DNA of 41,476 nucleotides. Source: a virus. The notes beneath the pieces are model-generated. The model saw nothing but the letters and a program-made list of their open reading frames with translations, was not told where the DNA came from and searched no databases. Numbering within the stretch: the first letter of the stretch is position 1; every line of letters starts with the position of its first letter. The position numbers and the translations under genes are program-made. Of this stretch, positions 1-6,796 are shown piece after piece. The DNA is taken from positions 1 to 41,476 of the IMG/VR virus record IMGVR_UViG_3300006789_000003. The stretch is one strand, 5' to 3'.

Positions 1-22
1 ACACACAAGGAACAACGACATG
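1..22. repeat. 22-bp terminal direct repeat (contig closure), left copy
   Basis: Bases 1-22 are identical to 41455-41476 and end in the ATG of the first gene. The right copy lies directly behind a promoter and leader at 41409-41454, so joining the ends gives a normal promoter-leader-gene unit. This looks like the overlap left when a circular or circularly permuted genome is assembled, rather than a biological terminal repeat, which would usually be longer. Confidence 0.75.
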
Positions 23-409
23 ACGAACCAACTAGACAACGCAGAAGTAGGCGACGGCGCAACGTACACGATCTTCTCGGATAGCCAAGCCGGTACAATC
101 ATTAAGCGCACGCCGAAGTCAATCACATGGCAACGCGATAAAGCTGCGCTTCTCAATAGCCCGAAGTCGGGCGAAGAGGACGCTCTAGTATGTACGCCGG
201 GCGGCTTCGCCGGCCATACGTCAGGCATCCAGCGTCATAGCTACGAACGCGACACGGAAGGCCGTGTGATCAAATTCACGCGCCGCGAGGTGCATAACAA
301 GTACACTGGCGAGACGAAGGTTTACTGGGTGCAGTCGGGCCATCCTACGCGCTCGCCCGGTTGCAGCCTCACCGACGGCCGCCACGAGCACTACGACTTC
401 AACTTCTAA
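20..409 (+). CDS. early protein of unknown function, 129 aa
   Basis: First early gene. Its start is fixed by the leader ending AAGGAACAACGACATG, and its promoter lies at 41409-41437 across the contig junction. I do not recognise a known family. The segment PKSGEEDALV near residues 48-57, followed by a PG and a tyrosine/arginine-rich stretch, is similar to PKSDEKDALV in the protein at 728-994. The two look like diverged paralogues. The second half is basic and rich in H, R and Y. No membrane segment or catalytic motif is evident. Position argues for host takeover or defence evasion, but that is only inference. Confidence 0.8.
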   Translation: MTNQLDNAEVGDGATYTIFSDSQAGTIIKRTPKSITWQRDKAALLNSPKSGEEDALVCTPGGFAGHTSGIQRHSYERDTEGRVIKFTRREVHNKYTGETKVYWVQSGHPTRSPGCSLTDGRHEHYDFNF

Positions 410-418
410 GGAGCTGAC

Positions 419-637
419 ATGAGCAACGACATGATAATGACGCGACAAGACCGGTTAGGCAACCCCCGACAGGTCGAGGTGATCCGTGACCCGTATGACG
501 GGCAATGGGTCGCCGCAATCTACTCCCGCATGACCGCTAGGCCCCGGGAAGTGCTGGCGGTCGGGGCGGACTGGGAAAATCCAGAATGGGCCGCGAATGC
601 GGCAATTGACGCCTTTAATCGTAGGCGTCCCAAATAG
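419..637 (+). CDS. early protein of unknown function, 72 aa
   Basis: Small ORF 9 bases after the previous gene, preceded by AAGGAGCTGACATG, a good Shine-Dalgarno plus the GACATG start context used throughout this region. It begins MSND, as does the gene at 996; the first 14 coding bases of the two genes are identical. The body contains DPYDGQWVAAIYSR and an AANAAIDAF helix. No family is recognised. A second in-frame ATG follows at codon 5. Confidence 0.7.
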   Translation: MSNDMIMTRQDRLGNPRQVEVIRDPYDGQWVAAIYSRMTARPREVLAVGADWENPEWAANAAIDAFNRRRPK

Positions 638-654
638 ACATAAACACGTCGCAT
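626..654. repeat. 29-bp element upstream of an early promoter, copy 1
   Basis: This stretch matches 41362-41390 at 25 of 29 positions, sharing CGTCCC, AGACATAAA and CGTCGCAT. Each copy sits just upstream of an early promoter (the -35 elements at 662 and 41409). It may be a protein-binding or UP-like element, or a relic of cassette duplication. Confidence 0.6.
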
Positions 655-661
655 ATGGGCA

Positions 662-690
662 TGGACAAACCCGAGGCGATCAGGCACAAT
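662..690 (+). promoter_or_regulatory. sigma70-type early promoter
   Basis: TGGACA, a 17-bp spacer, then CACAAT. Eight bases later comes the leader motif CATCAACG (699-706), then ACACACAAGGA and the ATG at 728. It is the weakest of the early promoters by consensus match, but the shared leader and upstream element support it. Confidence 0.6.
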
Positions 691-727
691 AGCTACAACA
701 TCAACGAACACACAAGGAAACACCGAC

Positions 728-994
728 ATGCCAATGATTTACCGAACAGACAAAGAAACAGTCGTACAGACTGGCACGATCAATGGTTGCGCATACACGG
801 CGGTCGCTAAGTTTCGGGGAAACGAGGACGACGCTATGACACAAGCCAAGGCCGCGATACGCTCTGCGCTCTGCGACCACTTTGCGCTTTTCAGAGGCCC
901 GAAGTCGGACGAAAAAGACGCGCTAGTAGTTATTCCGGGATCACCTTCGGTTTCGCTGCACTACCGGTACGACTACAACACACAAGGAGAATGA
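728..994 (+). CDS. early protein of unknown function, 88 aa
   Basis: Starts behind leader AACACACAAGGAAACACCGACATG. Residues around 57-66 (PKSDEKDALV) and the following PGS...YRYD resemble the first gene of the window, suggesting a paralogue derived from cassette duplication. The C-terminus (YNTQGE) is encoded by the ACACACAAGGAG leader of the next gene, so the reading frame runs out inside the neighbour's ribosome-binding region. Function unknown. Confidence 0.7.
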   Translation: MPMIYRTDKETVVQTGTINGCAYTAVAKFRGNEDDAMTQAKAAIRSALCDHFALFRGPKSDEKDALVVIPGSPSVSLHYRYDYNTQGE

Positions 995-995
995 C

Positions 996-1304
996 ATGAG
1001 CAACGACATAAAAGAGCAGGTATGGTACATCAGGGCGGTGATCGAGGGCAGAGATGATGAAGTCGAGGAAATTACTGACAAGTGGTCGTTGCTAGAAGAC
1101 GCGCTCGACATCGAGTACATAATCAGTTCCACGGGCGAGTATCTCGGCGCAAGAGTGCTGGTCACATGCGGCGGGCCGACGATTTGGGTAAACACCCGCA
1201 CAAACACGATTGAGGGAACGTGGTGGAGTGACAGCTACGATCTCGCGTTCGAGGACCCATTCGGGATCGACGATTACTTGCGCGACTTACACGCTTGCCT
1301 GTAA
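996..1304 (+). CDS. early acidic protein of unknown function, 102 aa
   Basis: Begins one base after the preceding stop codon, behind ACACACAAGGAGAATGACATG. The protein is clearly acidic (many D/E, for example GRDDEVEEITD near residues 18-28 and a D/E-rich C-terminal third) and rich in W and Y. Small acidic early phage proteins are sometimes DNA mimics that block host nucleases, but no fold can be assigned here and this is only a possibility. Confidence 0.75.
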   Translation: MSNDIKEQVWYIRAVIEGRDDEVEEITDKWSLLEDALDIEYIISSTGEYLGARVLVTCGGPTIWVNTRTNTIEGTWWSDSYDLAFEDPFGIDDYLRDLHACL

Positions 1305-1325
1305 CACACACGAGGAGACAACGAC

Positions 1326-1622
1326 ATGATAAAGCTAGTATACTACACGACCATGCATGGCCGTAAGGTAGCCTTAGTCAAGCCCGGGCGCAAGTGGGTG
1401 AGGGTGCTGATGATGGAGGATCGGCCACTCACGGTGCGCCGGGTGCCGATGAGCGAGACGAAATACTTCGGCGTGGTGCGAACTTCCGGCACTATGCGAA
1501 TGAAGCAAGGCAAGGCGTACCCCATCAGGCGCGCGATCCGGCACTACAGGAACCACGCAAAAGCGCATGGCTCGACTAAGACAGCTCAACGCTTCCTCAC
1601 GGAAGCAGCAAAAAGTGCTTGA
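1326..1622 (+). CDS. early basic protein of unknown function, 98 aa
   Basis: Starts behind ACACACGAGGAGACAACGACATG. The product is strongly basic (many K and R), with a predicted beta-rich N-terminal half (LVYYTTMHGRKVALVKPGRKW) and a basic helical C-terminal half. It could bind nucleic acid. Its TGA stop overlaps the -35 hexamer TTGACA of the next promoter. No family recognised. Confidence 0.7.
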   Translation: MIKLVYYTTMHGRKVALVKPGRKWVRVLMMEDRPLTVRRVPMSETKYFGVVRTSGTMRMKQGKAYPIRRAIRHYRNHAKAHGSTKTAQRFLTEAAKSA

Positions 1623-1647
1623 CATTCACGAAACCCGCGTGTATAGT
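1619..1647 (+). promoter_or_regulatory. consensus sigma70 early promoter
   Basis: Perfect TTGACA (1619-1624), a 17-bp spacer, then TATAGT (1642-1647). The leader motif CATCAACG starts nine bases after the -10. It is nearly identical to the promoter at 2544-2572: the spacer shares CGAAACCCGCGTG and the GGG after the -10 is the same. Confidence 0.88.
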
Positions 1648-1683
1648 GGGTTTCAGCATCAACGAACGCAAGGAAACAGTGAC

Positions 1684-1905
1684 ATGACCCCTACCAACAT
1701 ATTCAATCAGCACGAAGCCGGGCTAATCAGCAAGGCGGAAGCCTTGCAAGAGCTGGAAGGGCACCGGCTGGCCGCAGTATATGACCAAGCATGCGCTGAC
1801 ACGCACTCGGAATGGATCAGGTACCAGCGCCGCATAAGCGACGCGGAACGCTATCAGGCTTATGTGCGGTCGGGCATACATAAACGAACAAACACACGGG
1901 GATAA
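1684..1905 (+). CDS. early protein of unknown function, 73 aa
   Basis: The ATG at 1684 is chosen because the promoter and its leader (GCAAGGAAACAGTGACATG) lie immediately upstream; a longer in-frame extension would run through the promoter. The product is mostly helical (NQHEAGLISKAEALQELEG), consistent with a small coiled or helical domain. Its last residues (HKRTNTRG) are encoded by the leader-like sequence preceding the next gene. Function unknown. Confidence 0.75.
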   Translation: MTPTNIFNQHEAGLISKAEALQELEGHRLAAVYDQACADTHSEWIRYQRRISDAERYQAYVRSGIHKRTNTRG

Positions 1906-1909
1906 TGAC

Positions 1910-2140
1910 ATGATCCGCAAAAACTTCGCAGTAGCTATAGAATCCGCTGAGACCATAATCTACGAGGGCGGCGACAATGAAATCATCAGAGGCTACAATC
2001 TGATGATCACCCGGAACGGCTCACAATGGTGCTGCCCGGGAACAGTAACCCGAGGCGAGCTTCGCAAAATTTACGAGGCGTTGAAAGTCGAGCTGGAGAA
2101 TAACGACCCAACGAGCACACACAAGGAAACACGACAATGA
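1910..2140 (+). CDS. early protein of unknown function, 76 aa
   Basis: The start at 1910 is set by ACACACGGGGATAATGACATG. An upstream in-frame ATG at 1862 lies inside the previous gene and has no comparable ribosome-binding site. The protein has a beta-rich centre (GYNLMITRNGSQWCC) and a helical end. Its C-terminus (STHKETRQ) is translated from the leader of the next gene, whose start overlaps the stop codon. No family recognised. Confidence 0.7.
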   Translation: MIRKNFAVAIESAETIIYEGGDNEIIRGYNLMITRNGSQWCCPGTVTRGELRKIYEALKVELENNDPTSTHKETRQ

Positions 2141-2328
2141 TGACACGTAAACACTTTGAAGCCGTTGCCCGCATACTCCGCGAGGAACGCCAGCTGCAAC
2201 GGGAGCGCCCCCAGCGCACCGACGATCAGCGCACAACGTATATTGCAAGCGAGCTAGCGGCGGTATTTCAGGCGGACAATCCGCGATTTGATCGTCAGCG
2301 ATTCATCGCCGCCTGCACGGGAGAGTAA
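2137..2328 (+). CDS. small helical phage protein, 63 aa
   Basis: Overlaps the previous gene by four bases (ATGA) and follows ACACACAAGGAAACACGACA. The ends RKHFEAVARIL and NPRFDRQRFIAACTG match a widespread family of small phage proteins of unknown function, which share an N-terminal (R/K)KHFxxIA and a C-terminal NPRFDRxRFxxAC signature. This family resemblance is from memory of the motif. Function unknown. Confidence 0.8.
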   Translation: MMTRKHFEAVARILREERQLQRERPQRTDDQRTTYIASELAAVFQADNPRFDRQRFIAACTGE

Positions 2329-2330
2329 AC

Positions 2331-2537
2331 ATGAGCAACGCCCTACAAGGATTCTACAACGCGGCTAACGCCGCACCGGGCAAGCCTACGAGCCGTGATC
2401 CTAAGGTCATCAAGGCATACGAGGAACGCCAACGACAGCTAACCCTGCCGGGTAGATGGAGAGCCGGGGGCAACCCGGATCAGTATCCGGACAAGGGCCG
2501 ACAAACAGACATCGATTACCTGATATTGGAGTGGTAA
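2331..2537 (+). CDS. early protein of unknown function, 68 aa
   Basis: Starts two bases after the previous stop, with GGGAGAGTAAACATG as ribosome-binding region. It is proline- and glycine-rich, with a basic middle (KAYEERQRQLTLPGRWR), and probably has little fixed structure. It ends just upstream of the promoter at 2544. No family recognised. Confidence 0.65.
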   Translation: MSNALQGFYNAANAAPGKPTSRDPKVIKAYEERQRQLTLPGRWRAGGNPDQYPDKGRQTDIDYLILEW

Positions 2538-2543
2538 CGAAGC

Positions 2544-2572
2544 TTGACATTTGCGAAACCCGCGTGTATAGT
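2544..2572 (+). promoter_or_regulatory. consensus sigma70 early promoter
   Basis: Perfect TTGACA (2544-2549), 17-bp spacer, TATAGT (2567-2572). The downstream leader CATCAACG starts at 2582 and is followed by CACACAAGGA and the gene start at 2606. It is almost a copy of the promoter at 1619-1647. Confidence 0.88.
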
Positions 2573-2605
2573 GGGCTTTAACATCAACGCACACAAGGAA
2601 CTGAC

Positions 2606-2974
2606 ATGAGCTATATCAACGACATACCCTGCAGAATTGCAAACGGCCCTCAGCCGGATGACAACGACGTACCCGGCCCGGAGGACAACCCGGACAGGGA
2701 AGCGGCCCTCAAGAATAGCGGCGCTGCGATCCGGTACCTCGAGGAAGAGATGAAGCGAGATGAAGTACACGAGTGGCTGGCCGACCAGCTCTGGGAGCAG
2801 TACTCGCCGAGTGGTGCAAGCTACATGGACGACTTGGTTATGTACGCGCTGAACGGCGATCACGAAGCAGCTGGAAAGGTTATTCACGATGCGCTGCAAG
2901 ACACGGGAATCGCTGCAATTAATCACTACCGTGGCCGTTCCGGTCTTTACGCTTACGGGGACAAACAATCATGA
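2606..2974 (+). CDS. early acidic protein of unknown function, 122 aa
   Basis: Has its own strong promoter and leader immediately upstream. The N-terminal third is acidic and proline-rich (PQPDDNDVPGPEDNPDRE), and the rest is mainly helical, including EEEMKRDEVHEWLADQLW. No membrane segment or known motif. The next gene overlaps it by four bases, so translation of the two is probably coupled. Confidence 0.75.
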   Translation: MSYINDIPCRIANGPQPDDNDVPGPEDNPDREAALKNSGAAIRYLEEEMKRDEVHEWLADQLWEQYSPSGASYMDDLVMYALNGDHEAAGKVIHDALQDTGIAAINHYRGRSGLYAYGDKQS

Positions 2975-3345
2975 AAAAGCGGCGCAGTTTTAATGATTGG
3001 AACGTGACCCCGCCGGAAGCCGTCGACGCTAGCGCGATGAAGCTAACCCACCTCCGGCGGTTAGACATGCGGCGCAATCCGCACGCCGTGCGCGGTCGCG
3101 GTCCCGATAGTGATCTAAACGCGGCCGAAATACCAACGGCGGTAGATGGGCGGGCTGACGGCGCGTCGGTTTTGCCCCGTTTCGAGGACGCCGCGTGGCC
3201 CGATTACCAGAACGAACTATGCAAACGCGAGAACGATGCGCCCGAGAATCTAGCCAAGCCGGGGCGGTACTTTTGGGACGCCCGGCGGCGCTGCCTGATT
3301 GATTCGGCGGGCGACCCGATCGGATCCCGGAGTTTGCGAAAATGA
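2971..3345 (+). CDS. early basic protein of unknown function, 124 aa
   Basis: Begins with ATGA overlapping the preceding stop. Rich in R, D and P, with two arginine clusters (LRRLDMRRNPHAVRGRG near residues 28-44 and WDARRRC near the end). It could be a nucleic-acid-binding or partly disordered protein. It forms a tail-to-head overlap with the small membrane-protein gene that follows. No family recognised. Confidence 0.7.
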   Translation: MKKRRSFNDWNVTPPEAVDASAMKLTHLRRLDMRRNPHAVRGRGPDSDLNAAEIPTAVDGRADGASVLPRFEDAAWPDYQNELCKRENDAPENLAKPGRYFWDARRRCLIDSAGDPIGSRSLRK

Positions 3346-3512
3346 GCGCCGCGGCCGTTTTACTGGTGGCGGTGTTTGTGCTGCTCACGTGGCGGTTATG
3401 GATCCCGGCGGTTTGTTTTGTGCTCGTGTTTTCCTTTTGGGTCGCCGCTTTTGGTTTGATGTTTGGGGGGATCATTCTAGCTTTTGTAGTGATGGCGGGA
3501 GGCTGGACCTAG
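3342..3512 (+). CDS. small hydrophobic membrane protein, 56 aa
   Basis: A 56-codon ORF starting with ATGA over the stop of the previous gene. Nearly the whole chain is hydrophobic: segments VLLVAVFVLLTW near residues 6-17, VCFVLVFSFWVAAFGLMF near 24-41 and IILAFVVMA near 44-52, consistent with two or more membrane spans. It is the last gene before the promoter at 3588. It could be an early membrane effector such as superinfection exclusion; holin action is less likely from its early position. Confidence 0.65.
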   Translation: MSAAAVLLVAVFVLLTWRLWIPAVCFVLVFSFWVAAFGLMFGGIILAFVVMAGGWT

Positions 3513-3587
3513 GCGCAGTTATTGCAATTGCGCACGCTGAGTAAAAACTAAATTTCTCTAAATATCAAGGCGTTAGTATTTTTTAAC

Positions 3588-3616
3588 TTGACAGGGTGCA
3601 AAATTCGTTTTACTGT
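3588..3616 (+). promoter_or_regulatory. sigma70-type promoter of the replication operon
   Basis: Perfect TTGACA (3588-3593), 17-bp spacer, TACTGT (3611-3616), in a 241-bp gap between the early and replication genes. Unlike the other early promoters it lacks the CATCAACG leader. It is followed instead by a leader of about 130 bases with two hairpins. Confidence 0.75.
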
Positions 3617-3636
3617 TAAGACAGGGGGTTACGTTA

Positions 3637-3702
3637 GCTCGAAAGCTCGCCCAGAGCTTGAGAGCGACGATAACTAAAAGTCTTTACGTTACTATAAGTA
3701 AC
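3637..3702 (+). promoter_or_regulatory. structured 5' leader: GA-paired hairpin plus second stem-loop
   Basis: Bases 3637-3665 form a symmetrical hairpin: GCTC, then GA, then AAGCTC around a five-base loop, closed by GAGCTT, GA and GAGC. The two GA steps face each other as tandem G-A mismatches, a stable RNA motif. Bases 3688-3702 form a second stem (GTTAC-TATAA-GTAAC). Both lie about 15-80 bases after the predicted transcription start. They could protect the mRNA 5' end or be bound or cut by a protein. Confidence 0.5.
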
Positions 3703-3736
3703 TTAATTAGACGTACTAACTGCGAAGGACACTGAC

Positions 3737-3757
3737 ATGACAAGGAGTAGTACATGA
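3737..3757 (+). other. six-codon leader mini-ORF upstream of the 3754 gene
   Basis: ATG-ACA-AGG-AGT-AGT-ACA-TGA begins with the same GACATG context as the early genes. Its TGA overlaps the ATG at 3754. The AAGGAG that should serve the downstream gene lies inside it, so ribosomes translating the mini-ORF could affect initiation at 3754. Expression is not proven. Confidence 0.35.
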
Positions 3758-4290
3758 TCGGCGACAACCCCGAGGACGATCTACTAGCAGGCATAGGAGA
3801 GAGCCTAGACGACGCGCTCGACAAGGCACAATCTCCGTTAGCGGCGCTGGTGGCGTTGTATAATCACGCCCCGCATCCAGTCATTCGAGAATTCTTAGAT
3901 AGCCGGGCCAAGGAAATTGTGGAAACTGACCTTCCGAAAATATACCACATGCTCGAAGCCGGACCCGCTGCCGATAGGGAGGAGCTGGGGTCGCTTGCGG
4001 AAGTTTTCGAGGCGGCGATGACGAGCATAGCGGCCGAAGATCCGCAGGCCGTACCAAGCGCAACCGCGCAACAAATCGGCCGGGATTTGGCAGCGTTTAT
4101 TGATCAGAATCTCGGGCGCGTGCTTTTAGAGGAGACGCAATTTAACCGGAAGTGTTGGCACGATATTGTCTCCTCGCACGCTACATTGACCGCGGCGTTG
4201 GACGGTCTGGCGCTTACTGAGGACCAGAAGAAGTTGCTTGACGAGTGGGAAGAGGGCGCGGAGAGTTACGCTTCTGCGACGCTGCACTGA
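3754..4290 (+). CDS. acidic helical protein of unknown function, 178 aa
   Basis: First full gene of the replication operon, with AAGGAG about 7 bases before the ATG. It is strongly acidic, with few basic residues and long predicted helices throughout (for example SLAEVFEAAMTSIAAED near residues 79-95). No catalytic motif, coiled coil register or membrane segment stands out. Placed directly before primase and helicase, it could be a replication accessory protein, helicase loader or regulator, but nothing in the sequence settles this. Confidence 0.8.
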   Translation: MIGDNPEDDLLAGIGESLDDALDKAQSPLAALVALYNHAPHPVIREFLDSRAKEIVETDLPKIYHMLEAGPAADREELGSLAEVFEAAMTSIAAEDPQAVPSATAQQIGRDLAAFIDQNLGRVLLEETQFNRKCWHDIVSSHATLTAALDGLALTEDQKKLLDEWEEGAESYASATLH

Positions 4291-4299
4291 CTTTGACTG

Positions 4300-5142
4300 A
4301 TGTCTGGAAGCATCAAGACATTCGCGCAACTACCTGCACAGGTACGCGAGGCAATAGCGGCCGGGGAGGGTTACGCCTATTGCCCCAGCTGCGACGGGGG
4401 GAGCAGTCGCAGGAAAACGCTAGGTCTGATACGTGGTGAGGCTGGGGCCGTGATCTTGAAGTGCTTCCGCCTGACGTGCGGCTACCGTGGGACCACTCTC
4501 CCTGACGGTACGGCCGTGATACCAACGCCGCAAGAGAGGAAAGGCCGCTTCTACCGGGATGCCACGGTTCCAGTAGGCGGCGACGCACAGGCAGTAGTCG
4601 AGCTGGATTACTGCCTCGATCGACAGGCGTACGAACAGCACGGCTGGCGCATGAACGAGACAGGGCGGGAACTGGTCATGCCGGTACTCGATCCATACGG
4701 ACGGGTTAGGGGACACACGACCCGCACGCTGTTCGACAAGCGCAAACGGTGTTTTACTTACAACCAGATTCCCGGCGCGCCATTCCTAGACTGGTGGCTC
4801 GGCGGAACCCAGACCATTGTCGTGGTGGAGGGCCAGCTAGATGCGGCCCGGCTGTCCGGGTTGGGCTACAATGCAGTAGCCCTTCTCGGTACAGCCATTT
4901 CCCCTGATGATGCGATAGAAATTTCACAAACAGCTAGACAAGCGGGCGCAACGAGGCTAGTATTGGGCCTTGATAGAGACGCCTTTGCGAAGGCATTGAA
5001 GCTACGCCGCAAGTTAGCGCACATACTTCCGCTTTCGGACGTACTGTGCTTAGAGCGCGACTTCAAAGACACACACGACGACAATGAGATCCGAGGGATA
5101 TTGGATGGACAACAACAACTTACTGGCGGCGGTGCTAAGTGA
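4300..5142 (+). CDS. DNA primase, zinc-binding plus Toprim domains
   Basis: Makes RNA primers for replication. The N-terminal zinc-binding domain has cysteines C28-x2-C31 and C55-x4-C60, the arrangement seen in T7 gp4-type phage primases. The Toprim domain contains EGQLDA (E177, D181) and the metal-binding DRD (D225, D227) in GLDRDA. At 280 aa it is primase only: the helicase that T7 fuses to this module is encoded by the next gene, which starts 38 bases before this one ends. Confidence 0.92.
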   Translation: MSGSIKTFAQLPAQVREAIAAGEGYAYCPSCDGGSSRRKTLGLIRGEAGAVILKCFRLTCGYRGTTLPDGTAVIPTPQERKGRFYRDATVPVGGDAQAVVELDYCLDRQAYEQHGWRMNETGRELVMPVLDPYGRVRGHTTRTLFDKRKRCFTYNQIPGAPFLDWWLGGTQTIVVVEGQLDAARLSGLGYNAVALLGTAISPDDAIEISQTARQAGATRLVLGLDRDAFAKALKLRRKLAHILPLSDVLCLERDFKDTHDDNEIRGILDGQQQLTGGGAK

Positions 5143-6304
5143 CAGACGCACACACGACGCGCTCGTACAGCTTGGTTTTGCTGGATTGGAATTTGAGGAT
5201 GCCGCACGCGTGGTCTTCGACTGCGCTGGTGAACAATATCAGCGCGACGAATTGCTGGCGGCGGTGGATCGCAATCTATTGCGCCATCAGGTCGAGAGGC
5301 GGTACGGCGTGGGTAGCATGGCAGACAGCGTGCTTAGCTTCGCGGCGGATCTCCCGGTTATTGCCAGCGTTGCAAATGTGGCGGAAGAATATAGACTCCT
5401 TCGTTTGCGACGTACCGCCACTGAACTCGCAACTCGTCTTGCGTCTGGAGATCATTCGGACGAGACACGAGAAGCCCTCGAACATTACAAGACTCTTATT
5501 TCGGGCGCGGCAGCTGAGGAAGTTAAGGATCGATTAGAGTTTGACGATTTCACAGAAGAGGCCGGTGAGCGGATTAAGCTGTACCCTTCAAGTATTAACA
5601 AGGTGATTTCCGGCGGCGTACACCGGGGCAATAACCTAACGGTGTTTGGCCGGCCGAATAGTGGGAAAAGTATGTTTGCGCTCAACAACGCAGCCTGTCT
5701 TATCATGAACGGGTACAAGGTACTGTACGTAGCCAACGAGGAGCCGGCATTTGATCTTACCCGGCGCTTGCTGTCTCGAATTGTTAAGACCGACATTGGG
5801 CATTTGGAGGACCGGGATAGGTTGAAGGAAGCGTTTGATCGAGCCGGCGAAGCATACAAGCGGAATTGGCATCTCATGCACAAGGCTGGCTGTACGTACC
5901 ACGACATTAGGCGCGCATGCGCCAGAGTGAAGCCGGATATTATCATTGTTGACCAGTTAAAAAATGTTCACATCAAAGAGGACAACCGCGCATTGCAGCT
6001 TGACAAATTAGCTAGACAAGTCAGGGAATTGGGCATAGAATTTGCAGCAGTTACGATATCAGTCACGCAGGCGGGAGAGTCGGCCGAAGGAAAGTTGGTA
6101 TTAGGCATGTCGGACGTTGAGTGGTCTAACACCGGCATCCCCGGAGCGGCTGACCTGATGATAGGGCTGGGCGTGAACGACGATTTCGACGCGCAAGATA
6201 AGCGCATGATTTCGATTCCGAAGAACAAGCTTAAAAATTGGCACGGGGCATTTCCCGTTTGGATTAAACCTGAATTAACACTGATATCAGGCCAAGCATT
6301 ATAA
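5105..6304 (+). CDS. DnaB-like replicative DNA helicase
   Basis: RecA-fold helicase of the DnaB/T7 gp4 C-terminal type, 399 aa from ATG 5105 (an in-frame ATG 7 codons upstream lies deeper in primase). Residues 1-150 form a helical N-terminal domain. Walker A is GRPNSGKS (182-189) and Walker B IIIVDQ with D283. YVANEEP carries the catalytic-glutamate region. No DnaC-like loader is seen in the window. Overlap with primase suggests coupled translation and a physical primase-helicase pair. Confidence 0.92.
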   Translation: MDNNNLLAAVLSDRRTHDALVQLGFAGLEFEDAARVVFDCAGEQYQRDELLAAVDRNLLRHQVERRYGVGSMADSVLSFAADLPVIASVANVAEEYRLLRLRRTATELATRLASGDHSDETREALEHYKTLISGAAAEEVKDRLEFDDFTEEAGERIKLYPSSINKVISGGVHRGNNLTVFGRPNSGKSMFALNNAACLIMNGYKVLYVANEEPAFDLTRRLLSRIVKTDIGHLEDRDRLKEAFDRAGEAYKRNWHLMHKAGCTYHDIRRACARVKPDIIIVDQLKNVHIKEDNRALQLDKLARQVRELGIEFAAVTISVTQAGESAEGKLVLGMSDVEWSNTGIPGAADLMIGLGVNDDFDAQDKRMISIPKNKLKNWHGAFPVWIKPELTLISGQAL

Positions 6305-6329
6305 ACCCAGAAACAAAGAAGGACGAAAC

Positions 6330-6434
6330 ATGAAAAATTTATGGGAAGAACTTAAAGACACGTGGCGCGCTTATCCGGGCGTCGTAATAGCTTTAATCAT
6401 ATTGGGCGCGCTCATCGTTGCCGTTATTGGATAG
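6330..6434 (+). CDS. tiny single-span membrane protein, 34 aa
   Basis: ORF with a clear ribosome-binding site (GAAGGACGAAACATG). Residues 1-14 are charged and amphipathic (MKNLWEELKDTWRA), and residues 17-33 form one hydrophobic span (VVIALIILGALIVAVIG). Topology suggests a cytoplasmic N-terminus. It is one of several very small membrane proteins among the replication genes. Function unknown. Confidence 0.6.
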   Translation: MKNLWEELKDTWRAYPGVVIALIILGALIVAVIG

Positions 6435-6443
6435 GGGGCAGCA

Positions 6444-6674
6444 GTGGTTACAATTGACCTAACAGGGCCGGAAGGCGACGTTTATAATTTAGCCGGCGTT
6501 GCTAATATGTGGAATCATTTGCTCCGAAACCATCGGCCCAACCTATTGGACGCGGCAAAAGATCGTTTTCCTTATGTGAAATACAACGACGTGCTGGATT
6601 TGTTTGACGAATGGTTTCAATCTTCGCAAGAATACCGTTTTCTTAACGATCCTAGAGTACCGGTACGGGTATGA
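6444..6674 (+). CDS. small conserved phage protein, 76 aa
   Basis: GTG start preceded by GGGGGCAGCA. The opening VTIDLTGPEGDVYNL resembles the (K/V)TINLTGPDGNAYxL start of a small protein found in many phage replication modules; this resemblance is from memory. The C-terminus (FDEWFQSSQEY) is aromatic and acidic. Function unknown. It overlaps the following membrane-protein gene by ATGA. Confidence 0.75.
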   Translation: MVTIDLTGPEGDVYNLAGVANMWNHLLRNHRPNLLDAAKDRFPYVKYNDVLDLFDEWFQSSQEYRFLNDPRVPVRV

Positions 6675-6796
6675 TGGGGACAACGGCACTAGTGATAACG
6701 GCCGAGCTGTTGGCGCAGGTGTTACTAGCCTTGTCAATGGTGACGCTTTTGGCGTTCGTGTTGTTATTGTTTTTGAGCGATGACGATGAGCGGTAA
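6671..6796 (+). CDS. tiny single-span membrane protein, 41 aa
   Basis: Starts with ATGA overlapping the previous stop. Residues 6-35 are hydrophobic (leucine, valine and threonine rich) and are followed by an acidic tail SDDDER. It overlaps the next ORF by 11 bases in another frame. The tight overlaps on both sides favour a real gene. Function unknown. Confidence 0.6.
   Translation: MMGTTALVITAELLAQVLLALSMVTLLAFVLLLFLSDDDER

Noticed and set aside
2516-2968. 150-codon minus-strand ORF
   Set aside because: Antisense to an early gene that has its own consensus promoter and leader; no matching promoter or Shine-Dalgarno on the minus strand.
3299-3544. 81-codon plus-strand ORF
   Set aside because: Out of frame with the coupled ATGA start at 3342, no ribosome-binding site; the 56-aa membrane protein frame is better supported.
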